From NCBI GenBank assembly GCA_963930655.1, contig OZ005609.1, positions 24,749,001-24,813,000 of the forward strand: a stretch of DNA of 64,000 nucleotides. The letters run 5' to 3'. Of this stretch, positions 22,260 to 34,059 are shown piece after piece. Every line of letters starts with the position of its first letter. Position 1 is the first letter of the stretch. The stretch is from Myrica gale. Lineage: Eukaryota > Streptophyta > Magnoliopsida > Fagales > Myricaceae. The notes under the pieces are model-generated. The model was not told where the DNA came from and did not search any database. It saw nothing but the letters and a program-made list of their open reading frames with translations. A program made the position numbers and the translations under genes.

Positions 22260-24780
22260 TGTCCAATTAGCATATCATACTAATTTTTGAGGAAGTGACT
22301 TAAGCAAACGAATGAGTGCAATGCAAGAGTACATACATTGAACGTGATCAAATATAAATTTCTTCTGTAAGTGATCACTGATGTTGAGAAGGTATTCAAT
22401 ACAATTAGTTTATTGTATCCTTAGACCTGAGAGGTTTATATGGATCTATTCGTTGTGTACTTGTGCTTTTACCAAGTCATTTGGTGATGATCTTTTTAGG
22501 TCAAAGATTCCAGATAATATTGGGTATTGTACATAATAAGTGAGTTTGTATAAATGCTTAATACGGAATCCACCAGTCGCTTGATGAGGCAGTATATTCA
22601 ATATATTTGTATATGGTTGTACTAGAAACGAATCCATTGACCAATGGTATTTTGTGAAAATATTTTTCAAATATATATATATTATTTATTTGTGAAATTG
22701 TTTTGAAAAAAATTGATAGTTCAACGAGTTACAAATTGTGAATTGAGAATTATATGAGTTAGAGACTCAATTAGTTATATGATTTTGGTTCTATTGACTC
22801 ATGTGGAATATAGTACAATAGAAGGATAAATGAACGAATAGTTGTTTACAGAAGGAATTTCACAAATCAATCTCAAATACTTAGGTGTAAATTGTGATAT
22901 TTTAACGAACATGATCACAATTAGTAGAAGCCCTAATTCAAAATAAAATAATATAAGAGAGTTAATGAAGAAACATTTTTTCCATGTAATTCCTACGACC
23001 GATATCTGTGGTCCTTAACAATCTCACGCTATATCACAACTAGGGTTCAGAAAAAAGCTATAAGATAGATTTTTCTAGACAGTTGACCATTATGACTTTG
23101 AGAACCTGTGAAGGTTGTGAGGTGTGGAATGTAAGGAGGCATAACATTTGGGTTGTGCTCAATTGTAAAATCAAAGACTCAAGGTGTGAGATCAACAATA
23201 CCTGAAGATTATCAAAGATTGAAGATTCAATCGCAGACAAAATTCAAGATCGTTTGTTAGATCAAGGCCACCCGGTTTTGCTGACAGAGTGTATCTGGTT
23301 AATCAAGAACATGTTTAAAGAGCATAAGGTACTTCCATGGCTGTAGTTGGCGACACAAAACTAAAGGTTTGGACCCCCGGTACTATACTAGATCAAGATT
23401 AACTTTGACGTTGTGATTCGACCAAATGGATCGTTTCTGGTTGTCTCATGTTGAAACACTACTAGTTCACTTTGTATAGTGTACACGCAGTGTTCCTTGG
23501 CCAAGTACCCATTGATTGGAGAAACAATAGCAAGGGTTCTGGCTGCTAAACTCACAAAAGAGTGAAACTGGACACAGTGCAATTCGAGACCGATTCCCAA
23601 CAACTATGGAAAGTGATGAAGCCAAAAATATCAAGCCTATCACAAGATCCATTCGGCAGGGGGCTCAGTATTGAGAACAGTGAAGAACCTGTAAAACTGA
23701 GTAAAAATGGTGAGCTGGGCTGCCCCTTGGGTCAACCTCCGAAGCTCAAGTCAGATTCCGGTGCAAGGATTTTTTAGGAAGAAGAAATGGTTTTTTCTGC
23801 TATTACTCTCACTTACCCCATTTACGTTCTTCCTCTTCTTTCTTATATCTTCTTTTCAATCCTGCGTGGGCTTGAGTCTCTCTTTTCTCTTCTCTCATTG
23901 GGTCGATCATCAAGCTTCTTTCTGTCCCATCTCGTTGGGGGATGGAGGTGGAGTATCATTTTATTCTTACTCTGCATTTATTAAGCAAATCCAAATCGTA
24001 TCTCTATTGTTAGTATCTTGTTAGTGAAAAAGATGATTATCTCTTTCCTTACACTCTAATTGTGGATTCAATGAGATCCGTCATAAAGAGGGGTGTCCCC
24101 TCTCTTCTTATTCTTTATCATGCCTTTCCTTATCTCACCGGATCCTGGGCGCCCGGGCTACATGGATGTCAATGTGGGCCACGGCCTCTTTTAGAGCTTT
24201 GCTTACACGATTCCGCCAGGGCCATCTTCCCTTGGGTTGGGCCTCCTGATCGAATATGAGGACGAGGGGAAATCCACTCCATCAGAAAGATATGCAGTAG
24301 AACGGCCGGCCAACCTCCTTACTGAAAATCGAAGCTCTCATTCTACGGTTACATACTTTACTCAAAGCTTTCGCTAATTGGTCCATTCATTGGATCCCTC
24401 TTAGAATGAATCAACATGCCATCTGTTAGCTAAATGGGCAGTCATTTCACTGTTTCTGTAATATATAGACCTAATTCCAAGAGACATGATTCGTCATTTG
24501 TGACGACCATGCGTAAGGACTACTTTTTCAATCTATGAAATGACTTGTTTCCGAGAAGGGAAAAAAAAACACGCCTTTGGATCGTGGTATATTCTATTTT
24601 CGAATCCATTTTTATCGTCAACGGTCTAAGTATTAGCCAGTCGATCTGTTGGAGAAGTAGCGCAAGATTTTAGCATATCTGAAAATGTAATGATCTGAAT
24701 CAAGACTTCATTGTCCCTTTACAATATGATACAGCCTCCTGGACCATTGGACCGTGCAATACATTGCAGGCCGTTACCCT
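22260..24780. other. Intergenic stretch between LecRK copies A and B, no gene recognised
   Basis: Only short frames without motifs are present. The part at about 24575-24740 belongs to the LecRK upstream duplication, because it resembles 14390-14500. Hydrophobic frames around 23700-24000 look like chance translations of T-rich DNA. Confidence 0.5.
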
Positions 24781-24787
24781 GTGTTAA

Positions 24788-25035
24788 TTTTTTTTTGGTC
24801 AAAACACAATTAACTTCATTGCAAACTTGAAAACTAATTTACAACTAAAGGGATCTGATCCTTCATATTCCCAGGTCAGATCCGACATATACTTAGGTAC
24901 AACAGGGTGGTCTCTATTACGTATCAATGATGGTACTGGCAGCCCAACGAGTTAAATGGTGTGCCACTCTATTTGCACGGCCTCTATCAATTGCAGAAGC
25001 TCCCTCTGAACTTCTTTTGTGTGATCTGGTCGTCC
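24788..25035 (-). mobile_element. 5'-truncated LINE 3' end with RNase H-like C-terminus
   Basis: On the minus strand a frame reads AIDRGRANRVAHHLTRWAAS and ends at a stop, matching the end of the RNase H-like domain of plant LINEs (R-x-x-N-x-x-A-H-x-L-A-R). About 150 bases of tail follow, then a poly-A run, seen as poly-T from about 24788. It sits in the upstream arm of LecRK B. Target duplication was not resolved. Confidence 0.65.
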
Positions 25036-25199
25036 GGCCTTATTTTTGTTTCACATTCTCAACCAGTACTTCATAATTTATTGTCTTCTTGGTTTCGGGC
25101 ATCTAATTAATTGTAGTTCATGATCTCCGTCTTTAAGAAACATTCGTCTGTGACTGTCTTTTAACTTATCTCAGATATTATGTTGTGTAATACGGGTGG

Positions 25200-25900
25200 T
25201 TTATGTGGCGTTTCATGCAACCTTTATTCTTGCAAAGTTTAAGGTATTTTAAGATGGCACATTTTCCCTTGTTCATGTGTATATCGATGTTCATTATCTA
25301 ACCCACAGCAGTAAATAAGAGAATAGATCATACGGTGATTGGAAAAAAGGGGTTAAGTATCTAATTTGGTCCATGTATTTTTCATCACTTTTAATTGGTA
25401 GTTTTTTAGTTTTCAAATTGGTCATTGAGGTTCCTGAATTTGTAATTTTTTTTTTCTAACAAGTCTTTCCGTTAACTTATTTCCACAATGTTAACGTTCA
25501 CACGTCATCAGTTCCGATTATAAGTTTACACATGTCACCTAAATATAAAATTATGTGACTTTAAATTTTTTCTTTCTAGTTCTTTTCTTCCTATTTATAT
25601 AATGTTTTGAATATTTAAAATAATATCAATAATTTTGTTTGTTTTCATTTTCAGTAGACTGATGTTATATATATATATTGTATGTTGTCATGCGACTTGA
25701 ATTTTTTAATTACGAAATTGGAATTTTTTGAAGTTTTTTTTTCTAATTTTTATAGGGTTATTCGTTTTTGAAATAATTTTCATGACTTTGTTTGTTTAAT
25801 TTCTTATTCAGCTGTTATAACATATATTTTTATGTGATTTGAATTTTTTTATTGAGAAAATTAGAATTTTTTTTCTAATTTTATACTGTTTTGTGTTTTT
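25200..25900 (+). repeat. Upstream region of LecRK B, duplicated before copies A and C
   Basis: The phrase TTCATGTGTATA followed by TAACCCACA recurs at about 15485-15520, 25270-25310 and 29835-29870. The AT-rich stretch after it is shared with copy C (for example GTCATCAGTTCCGAT at 25505 and GTCGTCAGTTCCGAT at 30066). This shows the promoters moved with the genes. Confidence 0.8.
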
Positions 25901-26009
25901 AAAATTAACTAAAATAGTTTTATTTGTTCTATTTTTTATTAGTTACATATACTGCTATGTAACTAAAATTTTCAATACAGATAACCATTTTATGATTGAG
26001 CTGATCTGT

Positions 26010-26780
26010 TCAACTTTTTTTTTCTCAGGAAACGAAACTTTATTCAGTGGCAATTAGGTCCTGGCGGATAACTGACGCCCGACAGAATAGAGATTATTCT
26101 GTAGGCTAAAACAAAAGGCAATTTGCGAGAAGAGAAAGAGAGAATTTTGACCCACAGAATTTAGAAACACTCTGGATTCAATAAAATTTGTAATAATCAT
26201 GAATGAATCGCAATAACCTACAAGCCGGGTTAAAATAGCTGAAATTCGACCCTTAATAGAATTTTACAAAAAATAGCAAAACCCTAAAAGTCTTACCAAA
26301 ACGAAACACGAAAAGAAATCAAACGATTGCCAAAAATCTAGCCCAAATCGGGTTCAAAATTATTTCCTAATCGACAAAAAGGAAATTACCATAAATAGCA
26401 AAAATTAACTAAAAATAGATATTCGAGAAGGAAATCAGCGGATTTGGAGCTCGAAATGAGGTGCACGGAGCGAAGCTCGGTGGCTATGACGTGCGCCCTG
26501 AAAAGAGCTTTCCGAATTGGGGTCACAGGAGCGAATCGGACACCTGTAGCCAAAGTTATGGCCAAAATACCGACACATGTACTAAAACTGCCCCAATTGG
26601 GCTATATCACGATTTCTTGCCATTTTTGACTGGAATCCTCCTGCATCAATAACAGATAAATCAATACAGCCTACAATAGCCTCCTGAGCACACCACCGAG
26701 TTCTCTAGAATCCACTGGAAAGTCCATTTGCTACAAGGCCGGGGTCAAAATTCAGGAAATACCCTTGGAAAAACGAGCAT
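26010..26780. mobile_element. Unclassified insertion in the LecRK B upstream region
   Basis: About 750 bp present before copy B are absent before copy C. The left side starts with a poly-T run and CTCAGGAAACGAAACTTTAT, like an antisense retroposon tail. The rest, with many AAAT(C/A)GC-type phrases, could be a second element. No coding frame or terminal repeat was recognised. Confidence 0.5.
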
Positions 26781-26802
26781 AGCCACCTAAATAGAAGCGA
26801 TC

Positions 26803-26928
26803 TTCGGGTCTGTCTGTCGTCGGCTCGCCGGATCTTCGGAGTGGCTGATACGCCTTTTAGAACTTACTGAGGTTTTTAAACCTCCTTGATCCTATTATCA
26901 ATACAAAACCACTATTATGCTTTAAAAA
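26803..26928 (+). mobile_element. Short retroposon (truncated LINE or SINE) with 13-14-bp target duplication
   Basis: AATAGAAGCGATC is found at 26790-26802 and again at 26929-26941, flanking 126 bp that start TTCGGGTCTG and end in a short A-run. Copy C, which reads CTAAATAGATTCGATCGTTT continuously, gives the empty site. It is inserted about 280 bases upstream of the LecRK B start codon. Confidence 0.85.
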
Positions 26929-27207
26929 AATAGAAGCGATCGTTCCGTCGTCCCAAGAGCCATTGAATCAAAATACCAACCAGATTTAGCCGCAGGACAT
27001 TATATATTATTAAAGCAACTTCACATTCAAGTAATAGTACTACTGCCTTTTAGTTCGTGAGAAGATTAATTAATTGCAGATCTAAAACATATTCTTTATT
27101 TGAGAAACAGGACTTCATACGAATAAGCACATATGATCAATCGCTATTGTTAGGTTCTTTGCCTGTTCCAACTCTCTAGTCCCTTAATTCCCTTGTTCAC
27201 CCAAACA

Positions 27208-29142
27208 ATGGGCAGCTGTTGCTATGACTTAACAGTGCTATCTCTCCTACTTTCCCTTTGTATTGTTCTTCCCTCTGCTAGGTCTGTTTCCTTCACCCTA
27301 TCTAGCTTTGAACCTGATATGCCTGACATACTATTTGAAGGAGATGCGAAGCCTTCTAACGGGGTTATTGAATTTAACGAAATCAAGTTCCCAAGTCGGG
27401 TTGGTCGAGTTACCTACGCTCACCACGTGCACCTTTGGAACTCGGAAACTCACATGATCTCTGACTTCACAACCCACTTCTCCTTCACCATTGATACCCT
27501 CGGTGAAACGAATTACGGTGCAGGGCTTGCGTTCTTCCTCGCTCCTGCAGGTTTTCAAATTCCGCAGAATTCAAATGGTGGTTTTCTAGGCCTATTCAAC
27601 ACTACAACCAATGGGGCTGAACGAAACCAAATTGTTATAGTGGAGTTTGACTCTTTTTACAATGATGAATTATCAGATGCTCCAGGTTCGCATGTGGGAA
27701 TCAACGTCAACTCACTCCGGTCTGTCAACTCAACCGCTTGGAACGCTAGCTTACATAGCAAGGATCCTGCCGACGTGTGGATTATGTACAATGCTACCAC
27801 TACGAATCTTGGGGTCTCTTGGAGCTACCCAAAAACCACTAATGCTGTAGAAAGTAGAAGTCTCTCTTACAAAATTGATCTGACGAGGGTTTTGCCTGAG
27901 TGGGTTACAATTGGGTTTTCAGCTTCTACTGGCACTTTGAGAGAGCGTCATAAAATTGGATTATGGGAGTTCAACTCTAGTCTCGATAATAATAAAACAC
28001 CAAAGGGGAAAAAAGCAAGAAAGAGAAGATTAATAGAAGTCCTTGCAGTTGTAGCAGGTGCTCTGATAGTAGGCATCATTGTAACTTTCGGTATTGTGTG
28101 GAGGCAGAAACAGAAAAGGGAGAGAAAACACAGATTAATGAGCTTTAGAACGATAAGTGATGATCTTGAAAGAGGTGCTGGACCAAGAAGTTTTTTGTAT
28201 AAAGATCTTGCTTCGTCAACAAAAAATTTCTCAAAGGAGAGGAAATTGGGTGAAGGTGGATTTGGCGAGGTTTACAGAGGTTACCTTTCTGGTTTGGATG
28301 TGGAAATTGCTGTGAAGAAATTTTCTAGGAGTTCTAGACAAGGAATCAAAGAGTTTGTCACTGAGGTGAAGATCATCAGTCAGTTGAGACACCGGAATCT
28401 CGTGCAACTTATAGGTTGGTGCCATGATAAAGGTGAGTTCCTCCTGGTTTATGAGTTCATGCCCAACGGAAGCCTTGATTCTCACCTCTATGGGGAAAAG
28501 AGTCTTCTCTCTTGGGCTTTGAGATACAAGATTGCTCTCGGGTTGGCATCTGCATTGCTCTATCTTCATGAAGAATGGGAGCAGTGTGTTGTGCACCGGG
28601 ATATCAAATCGAGCAATATAATGCTAGATTCTAGTTTCAAGGTTAAGCTTGGTGACTTTGGGTTAGCTAGACTTATGGATCACGAGTTAAGCCCACGGAC
28701 AACTGGGTTGGCTGGAACTTTTGGCTATTTGGCTCCAGAATGCGTTATCACGGGCTTGGCTAGTAAAGAGTCGGATGTTTTCAGCTTTGGGGTCGTTGTC
28801 TTAGAAATTGTTACCGGAAGAAAGTCAGTTTATCCAGTTGAAAACGACTCCGAACTGGGATTGGTTCCATGGATCTGGGAACTTTTTGGAAGGGAAGAGC
28901 TGCTATCGGCCGTGGATGAGAGGTTGGAGATGGAATTTGATATGAATCAGGCTGAGTGTTTAATGGTTGTTGGACTATGGTGTGCTCACCCTGATCGTAG
29001 TTTGAGGCCCTCCATAAGACAAGCGATTCAAGTTCTTAATTTCGAGGCCTCGCTGCCAAAGCTTCCGGCAAGGATGCCTGTGCCCATGTATCTCATCCCA
29101 ACCGAATCATGGAGTTCCGTCAATCCGCTCGTAAGTGCATGA
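27208..29142 (+). CDS. LecRK copy B: intact L-type lectin receptor-like kinase (LecRK-IX-like)
   Basis: A single-exon gene of 644 codons, the usual length. The start is ATG 27208; the frame is open 15 bases further, but only from a TTG. Residues 1-25 are a signal peptide. Residues 26-265 are a legume-lectin domain with GLAFFLAPAG, GGFLGLFN and VEFDSFYND. A transmembrane segment lies at about 277-298, just after a basic KKARKRR. The kinase has GEGGFG near 347, VKKF, HRDIKSSN near 463, DFG near 483 and APE near 508. All catalytic residues are kept. Members of this family sit in the plasma membrane and signal in immunity and development; the ligand is unknown. APECVITG replaces the commoner APEY form. 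It is intact, unlike its neighbours A and C. Confidence 0.95.
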   Translation: MGSCCYDLTVLSLLLSLCIVLPSARSVSFTLSSFEPDMPDILFEGDAKPSNGVIEFNEIKFPSRVGRVTYAHHVHLWNSETHMISDFTTHFSFTIDTLGETNYGAGLAFFLAPAGFQIPQNSNGGFLGLFNTTTNGAERNQIVIVEFDSFYNDELSDAPGSHVGINVNSLRSVNSTAWNASLHSKDPADVWIMYNATTTNLGVSWSYPKTTNAVESRSLSYKIDLTRVLPEWVTIGFSASTGTLRERHKIGLWEFNSSLDNNKTPKGKKARKRRLIEVLAVVAGALIVGIIVTFGIVWRQKQKRERKHRLMSFRTISDDLERGAGPRSFLYKDLASSTKNFSKERKLGEGGFGEVYRGYLSGLDVEIAVKKFSRSSRQGIKEFVTEVKIISQLRHRNLVQLIGWCHDKGEFLLVYEFMPNGSLDSHLYGEKSLLSWALRYKIALGLASALLYLHEEWEQCVVHRDIKSSNIMLDSSFKVKLGDFGLARLMDHELSPRTTGLAGTFGYLAPECVITGLASKESDVFSFGVVVLEIVTGRKSVYPVENDSELGLVPWIWELFGREELLSAVDERLEMEFDMNQAECLMVVGLWCAHPDRSLRPSIRQAIQVLNFEASLPKLPARMPVPMYLIPTESWSSVNPLVSA

Positions 29143-29699
29143 AAGTTTAAGATTGCTGTTATAAAATAAGAGTGGGCTTATAAACAATTTGTGTGCCATA
29201 TTCTGTATGATATGGCTAGTCGCGATCTTAATGTTTTCTCCCATTTGGAGTTGTTTGTAAGATGTATTCCATTCCGAGGCATGTATTTTAAAAATAAAAA
29301 AAAAAAAGAAAAGATCACAGTTTCTCCAAAATTTATCTAATATATTCTTGGAGGAAATCTGAGCACCACGTTCTCCCTCTATCCCCCACCCTCTCCTACT
29401 TCCCTACTGTCCAAAATTCACCTTTTTCGCCCATCCACCTCCCTGATTTGCCCTGGCCATCTTTTTTAGCTGTTTTTCTTTTTTCTCTTTCCTCCCCTTT
29501 TCTCAATCCCTCCTGCCTTTAATCCTTATCTTTATACGTACCCTTTTTTCTTCCAACTTCAACCCATTATGAAGAATCCAAATCAAGACCTGGAGCAGGA
29601 GATAAATGCTATTACGGAGCATGAAATCCTTTATTACGGAGATAAATCCTATAAATTAGGAGATATAAATGCTAATACAAAACAAATACTACCTCACAT

Positions 29700-30881
29700 A
29701 TGAGCTTTGCATGCCTCTCAGATCTTTTGTTATGTATAATACAGTGGCTTATGTGGTGTTACTGTTACATACTTACATGCAAATGAGTCTATCAAAGTTT
29801 AAGATATTTTAAGGCGGTAACTTTTCCCAGCCTGTTCATGTGTATAGGTAGTCATTACCTAACCCACAACAGTAAATAAAAGAATAACCCCTATGTTAAT
29901 TGGAAAAAAAAAAAGTTAAATACTTATTTCGTCATTGAATTTTGATCACGTTTTAACAAATCGTCATTCAGATTTTAAATTGATCATATAAATTCTTGAG
30001 TTTTAATTTTTTTTGAACAATTTCTTCCGTTAATCTTTCATCCATAAAGTTACTAATTCACATGACGTCGTCAGTTCCGATCATAATTAGTTTATGCATA
30101 TCATCTATAACTAAAATTATTTGGTTTATAATTTTTTTGTAGTGTTTTTTCTAATTTTTATACTGTTTTTGTTGTTTTTTTAAATAATGTTTTTTGTTAT
30201 ATTTTTTATTTGATTGCTGTGACATATATCCTTATCTGATTTGAAAATTTTAATTGAGGTAACCAGTTTATGAATTGAGCTAACGTGTTAAGGTTAACTT
30301 TGTAAATTAAAGTTTAAGAGAAGAACTTGTTTGGAAAAAGTTATAAACCTAGCTAGAGCCTTTATCATCAACTTGAAAATTCAAGGTATATTTGTTATAA
30401 ATGGTTAAAATTCAGAGAATAAATATTATAAGAGGTCAAAATTAAGGGAATAAAATGGGTACTTTAACCCTTGGAAAAACGAGCATGCAAAGGGCCATCT
30501 AAATAGATTCGATCGTTTTCTCGACGTCCCAAGGGCCATTGAATCAAAATACCAACCAGATTTAGCCGCAGGACATTATATATTATTCAAGCAACTTCAC
30601 ATTCAAGTAAAGCGACCTTCTAGTTCCAGAGAAGATAATTAATTAATTGCAGAGAGTTTTTTTAATCTAAAACATATTCTTTATTTGAGAAACTTGACTT
30701 CGTATGTATAAGTATGTATGATCACTTACTCTGTTTTTTTTTTTCTAGGAAATGAACTTATCCATTAGACACCTTGAGAGTCAGTACAGAAGAGAGGCAG
30801 AGCCAAAGTGGCCTCCACAGCACACCCATTTGGCAATAGAGTGTTCCAACTCTCTAGTCTCATCCCTTGTTCATCCAAACC
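29700..30881 (+). repeat. Promoter region of LecRK C, duplicated from that of B
   Basis: TTCATGTGTATAGGTAGTCA and TAACCCACAACAGTAAATAA near 29835, and AATACCAACCAGATTTAGCC near 30548, match the region before copy B. About 100 bases starting with poly-T at about 30735 (CTAGGAAATGAACTTATCCA) are absent from B and look like an antisense retroposon tail. Confidence 0.75.
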
Positions 30882-31170
30882 ATGGGCTACTGTTGCTATG
30901 ACTTAACAGTGCTACCTCTCATACTTTCCCTTTGTGTTCTCCTTCCCTGTGCTAATTTTGTTTCCTTCAACCTATCTGACTTTGAACCTGATATGTCTGA
31001 CATATTGTTTGAAGTAGATGCAAATCCTTTCTAACGGGGTTATTGATTTTAACGAAATCAAATCAATTTTCCAAATTGGGTTGGTCGAGTTACCTACGCT
31101 CACGACTTCCACCACCAGATTTCGGACACTCGACTTTACAAACCACTACTCCTTCATCATTGGCCCCACG
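30882..31170 (+). pseudogene. LecRK copy C: truncated lectin receptor kinase pseudogene
   Basis: The first about 290 bases match copy B: MGYCCYDLTVLPLILSLCVL, a signal peptide, then SFNLSDFEPDMSDILFE. A 1-nt insertion produces TAA at 31032. In the next frame IGLVELPTLTT and the degenerate TNHYSFIIGPT can still be followed. Similarity stops at about 31170 and unrelated purine-rich DNA follows, so most of the lectin domain and the whole kinase are gone. Confidence 0.9.
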
Positions 31171-31319
31171 CGCTCTTTCCTCAAAGTGGAGATGTGGGAG
31201 AAGAGAAAAAGAATTAGAGAGGGACTTCGGCAAAGGGGAAGGGAACAGAGAATCCTCGGTGAAGAGGAAGGGAAAGGAGGAGTGATTTTTTATTTTTGTC
31301 AAAGGTATCACTAAGGGGC

Positions 31320-33030
31320 ATTTCGGTCAAATTCGGTGGTGAAAGAGCATGTGGGTCAAATGCCGTCTCGTTTAAAGTCCAATTTGGATAGAGATAAACA
31401 TAATGATGTCTCGAACATAAGCGGAATAATATCGTTTGAAAATTGAGTGGGTGATTGATTTTTACCCATGAGAGAGTTTATTATACTAATACCTAAATAT
31501 TTAGTAATTAAAAATTGCGAAATGTAATTCCCCAAATTAATGAATGCAATAACATATTTCCTAAAAAAACCAATTTTCAACTTATAATTCATGATGGGAT
31601 TGACTGAAAACTATGAACTGATCCCACAATGCCAAACTATGTGCCTAAAATGCCAACCCTTTTTTTCTTGGCAATAGTGAATTTCAATATTTCACATAAA
31701 AAGGTTACATAAGTGTTGAATGCAAACCAGCGTCTAGGATTGGTTACAAATAATAGGTACAGTAATATTTAATCCTAAATGAATCGTACCTCAATCTACG
31801 TTAAAGCCTCAATCCAATTGACCATCAAAGCCTCACAGATGTTTCGGTGAGAGAGTTTCTCTACCTACGGGAGCAAAAACCAAGCCCTATGGGATTTTGG
31901 CAAAGATGGCTCATATATATTAATATTGGGGATAAAACTCCAATCTATTATATATTTTTATCACATTACATCAACAAATTATTAATTTTAGACACTTTGC
32001 ATTGTCTATTAATGTTTTTTTTCAATTTGAATGGAAAATAACTTTAATTTGGGACACGAAAATAACAATTTTATCTACATAATTTTTTTTACAGTGGTCA
32101 TTTTATCAGGGAAAATCGTAAGTTTAGATTCTAAAAAAATTAATTTCTATAAAAATTGACAAAAAAATGAAAAGATAATGTAAAGTGCATGAAATTAATA
32201 GGTAATGAGTGCAATTTGTTAAAAATATATTTATGTCTCATGTATATTACTTACTGGTTACTTATGATGGCTGACTTTCGATTACCAAAGAAGCTTAATT
32301 TGCCAAGGAGAGTTCTGATATGGCACCAGCATTAATTTCACGGAAGGTTCAAGTGTCATCTGCCCTTTCTATCTCCATAAATAAGTTGTAGTTATATTTG
32401 TCTGTATAGAGTTATGTATACCACGAGAAAGCTAAGTTGAATAAAATACTCATTGGCTTTACACTCGCTTAATTAGGGAAATTCATGGGTTTTCGAAGAA
32501 GCATTAATCATACTATTTGACGCTCATTAATTTTTTTTATTATGGAGAATGAACATGTAAAGGTCTAGTATTGAATATAAAATGCCCTTGTTAGTTAAGT
32601 AAGACTTAATTGTCTATATAGAGAGGCCAATTAAAGAAGGTGATGTATTCACATATAGTAATATTCTCTAGCGATTATTTTAGAACAAAAAATACCATAA
32701 GAACAATTTGATTTGAGATTTTAAAATGCCAGACACTAATATAGTAATTAAGAGCCTAAATTTAATCAAAATTTGCTAATATTTTCAGTTTTGAATTGGC
32801 CCATCCAACCCCATCAAAATAATCTTAAAATAATCTATGTCCTTCATTAAATCTTCTCTTTCAATTACAATAAAAATAAAATATTTACTCAAATTATCTC
32901 TTTATTCACTTTTCAACAACTTTCTTAAAATTTTAATTTTTATTACTTCTCCTCAAAATCTAATAAAACTCTAATTCAACTCCACTTTTACAACATTCTC
33001 AAAATTATGATAAAATTTGCTTCCAAAACA
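31320..33030. other. Intergenic AT-rich stretch, no gene recognised
   Basis: A run of T at about 31662 followed by CTTGGCAATAGTGAATTTCA resembles an antisense LINE or SINE tail. The segment at 32760-33025 is rich in CAAAAT-type phrases like the MITEs elsewhere in the window. Nothing coding is supported. Confidence 0.45.
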
Positions 33031-33045
33031 TGACCTTTCGAAAAA

Positions 33046-33215
33046 GTGGGTAATCTTAAATTGATGGCCCTTATCGACCCAGTTGAATCCATAGAGAGCC
33101 TGCCTGCTAACATGAAACGTCCAACCGGGCCCAATTTCTTAGCCTTCTGGAAGCTTCAATACATATACCCCATGAATGCATTGCAGAGGGCTTGCGTCAC
33201 GCGCCATAGACTCAT
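33046..33215. repeat. Left copy of a diverged duplication flanking the LINE
   Basis: The segment from GACCCAGTTGAATCCATAGA to the ATGCATTGCAG region resembles 35550-35705 (GACCCAGTTGAATACATCCA to CATGCAGTGAG) in the same orientation. Shared phrases include GCC(T/A)G...TAACATGAAA, TTAGCCTTCT / TAAGCCTTCT and AGCTT(C/T)AAT. Identity is moderate. Confidence 0.7.
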
Positions 33216-33229
33216 AGCAACAACTAGGG

Positions 33230-33520
33230 CTGTCCAAGTTCCGGTCCGGGCCGGTTCGGTTCGGTTTGGCTCGTTAAACCGGCCATTTTGTAGAGTATAT
33301 AGACAGGACCGGACCGGTTTCATATGATCGGTCCGGTCCGGTCTGGATTGGTTTAAGTCGGTTTAGGCCATGCCATTTTGGGCCGGTTTTGGGGTTGGGT
33401 CGTGCTATTTTGGGCCAATTTTCGGTTTGAGCCGGTTTGGAGATGTATACTCCGGTCTAAGTCCAGTTTTCCACATGGATAACCCGGGACCGGACCGGAG
33501 TATACCGGTCCTGCGATATA
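33230..33520. repeat. GGTTCGGTTC-type degenerate repeat tract
   Basis: Many CCGGTCCGG, GGTTCGGTT and GGACCGGACC phrases follow AGGGCTGTCCAAGTTCCGG. This composition is typical of the terminal parts of certain plant hAT- or Mutator-type elements. Clear element ends were not found. Confidence 0.55.
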
Positions 33521-34059
33521 GTTGTTTGAAATCCTCTAGTTGTCACTTTCAGCCATGGAAGGCAAAAGATCAATGTGTATGAAAATATTCTTTGTATTGA
33601 TGTTTCCTGCGATTACAAAGCGTTCAGTAACGTAACTTATATCGTGAACCATTTTACCGAACATATGGTGTGCAGTGCAGTGCTACAAAGGTGTTACAGA
33701 ATTAAAGATACATTGAAGAATCCTAAGTACAAATTATTCTAATTACAATCAAATATATTCCAACAACAATGTTCTACGTAATTTCAGAGTTGCTGTCGAA
33801 CTCTAGGTGCAGCTGAGGTGGTTGTGCCGATGTGGTTGGAAAAGTGGCAGAGCAGGTTGCAGCTGGTGCTTTGATGATTAGAGACACCCACGAAGAGCTT
33901 CAACTCACTGAAGGCACCAACAACAAGAGAGTAACATAAAAAGATGCAGAAGACCTATATTTTCAGTCCAAGGGTGGTTGCCGCATTTTATGGGACCGGA
34001 GTTTAGCGTCAATTTTGGCAACAGGGGAAGGGGAAGTTTAGCGTGAACGGGGGTGGGTG

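Noticed and set aside
23707-24024. Hydrophobic frames that look like membrane proteins
   Set aside because: T-rich DNA gives runs of Phe, Leu and Ser in several frames at once; no conserved motif or start context.
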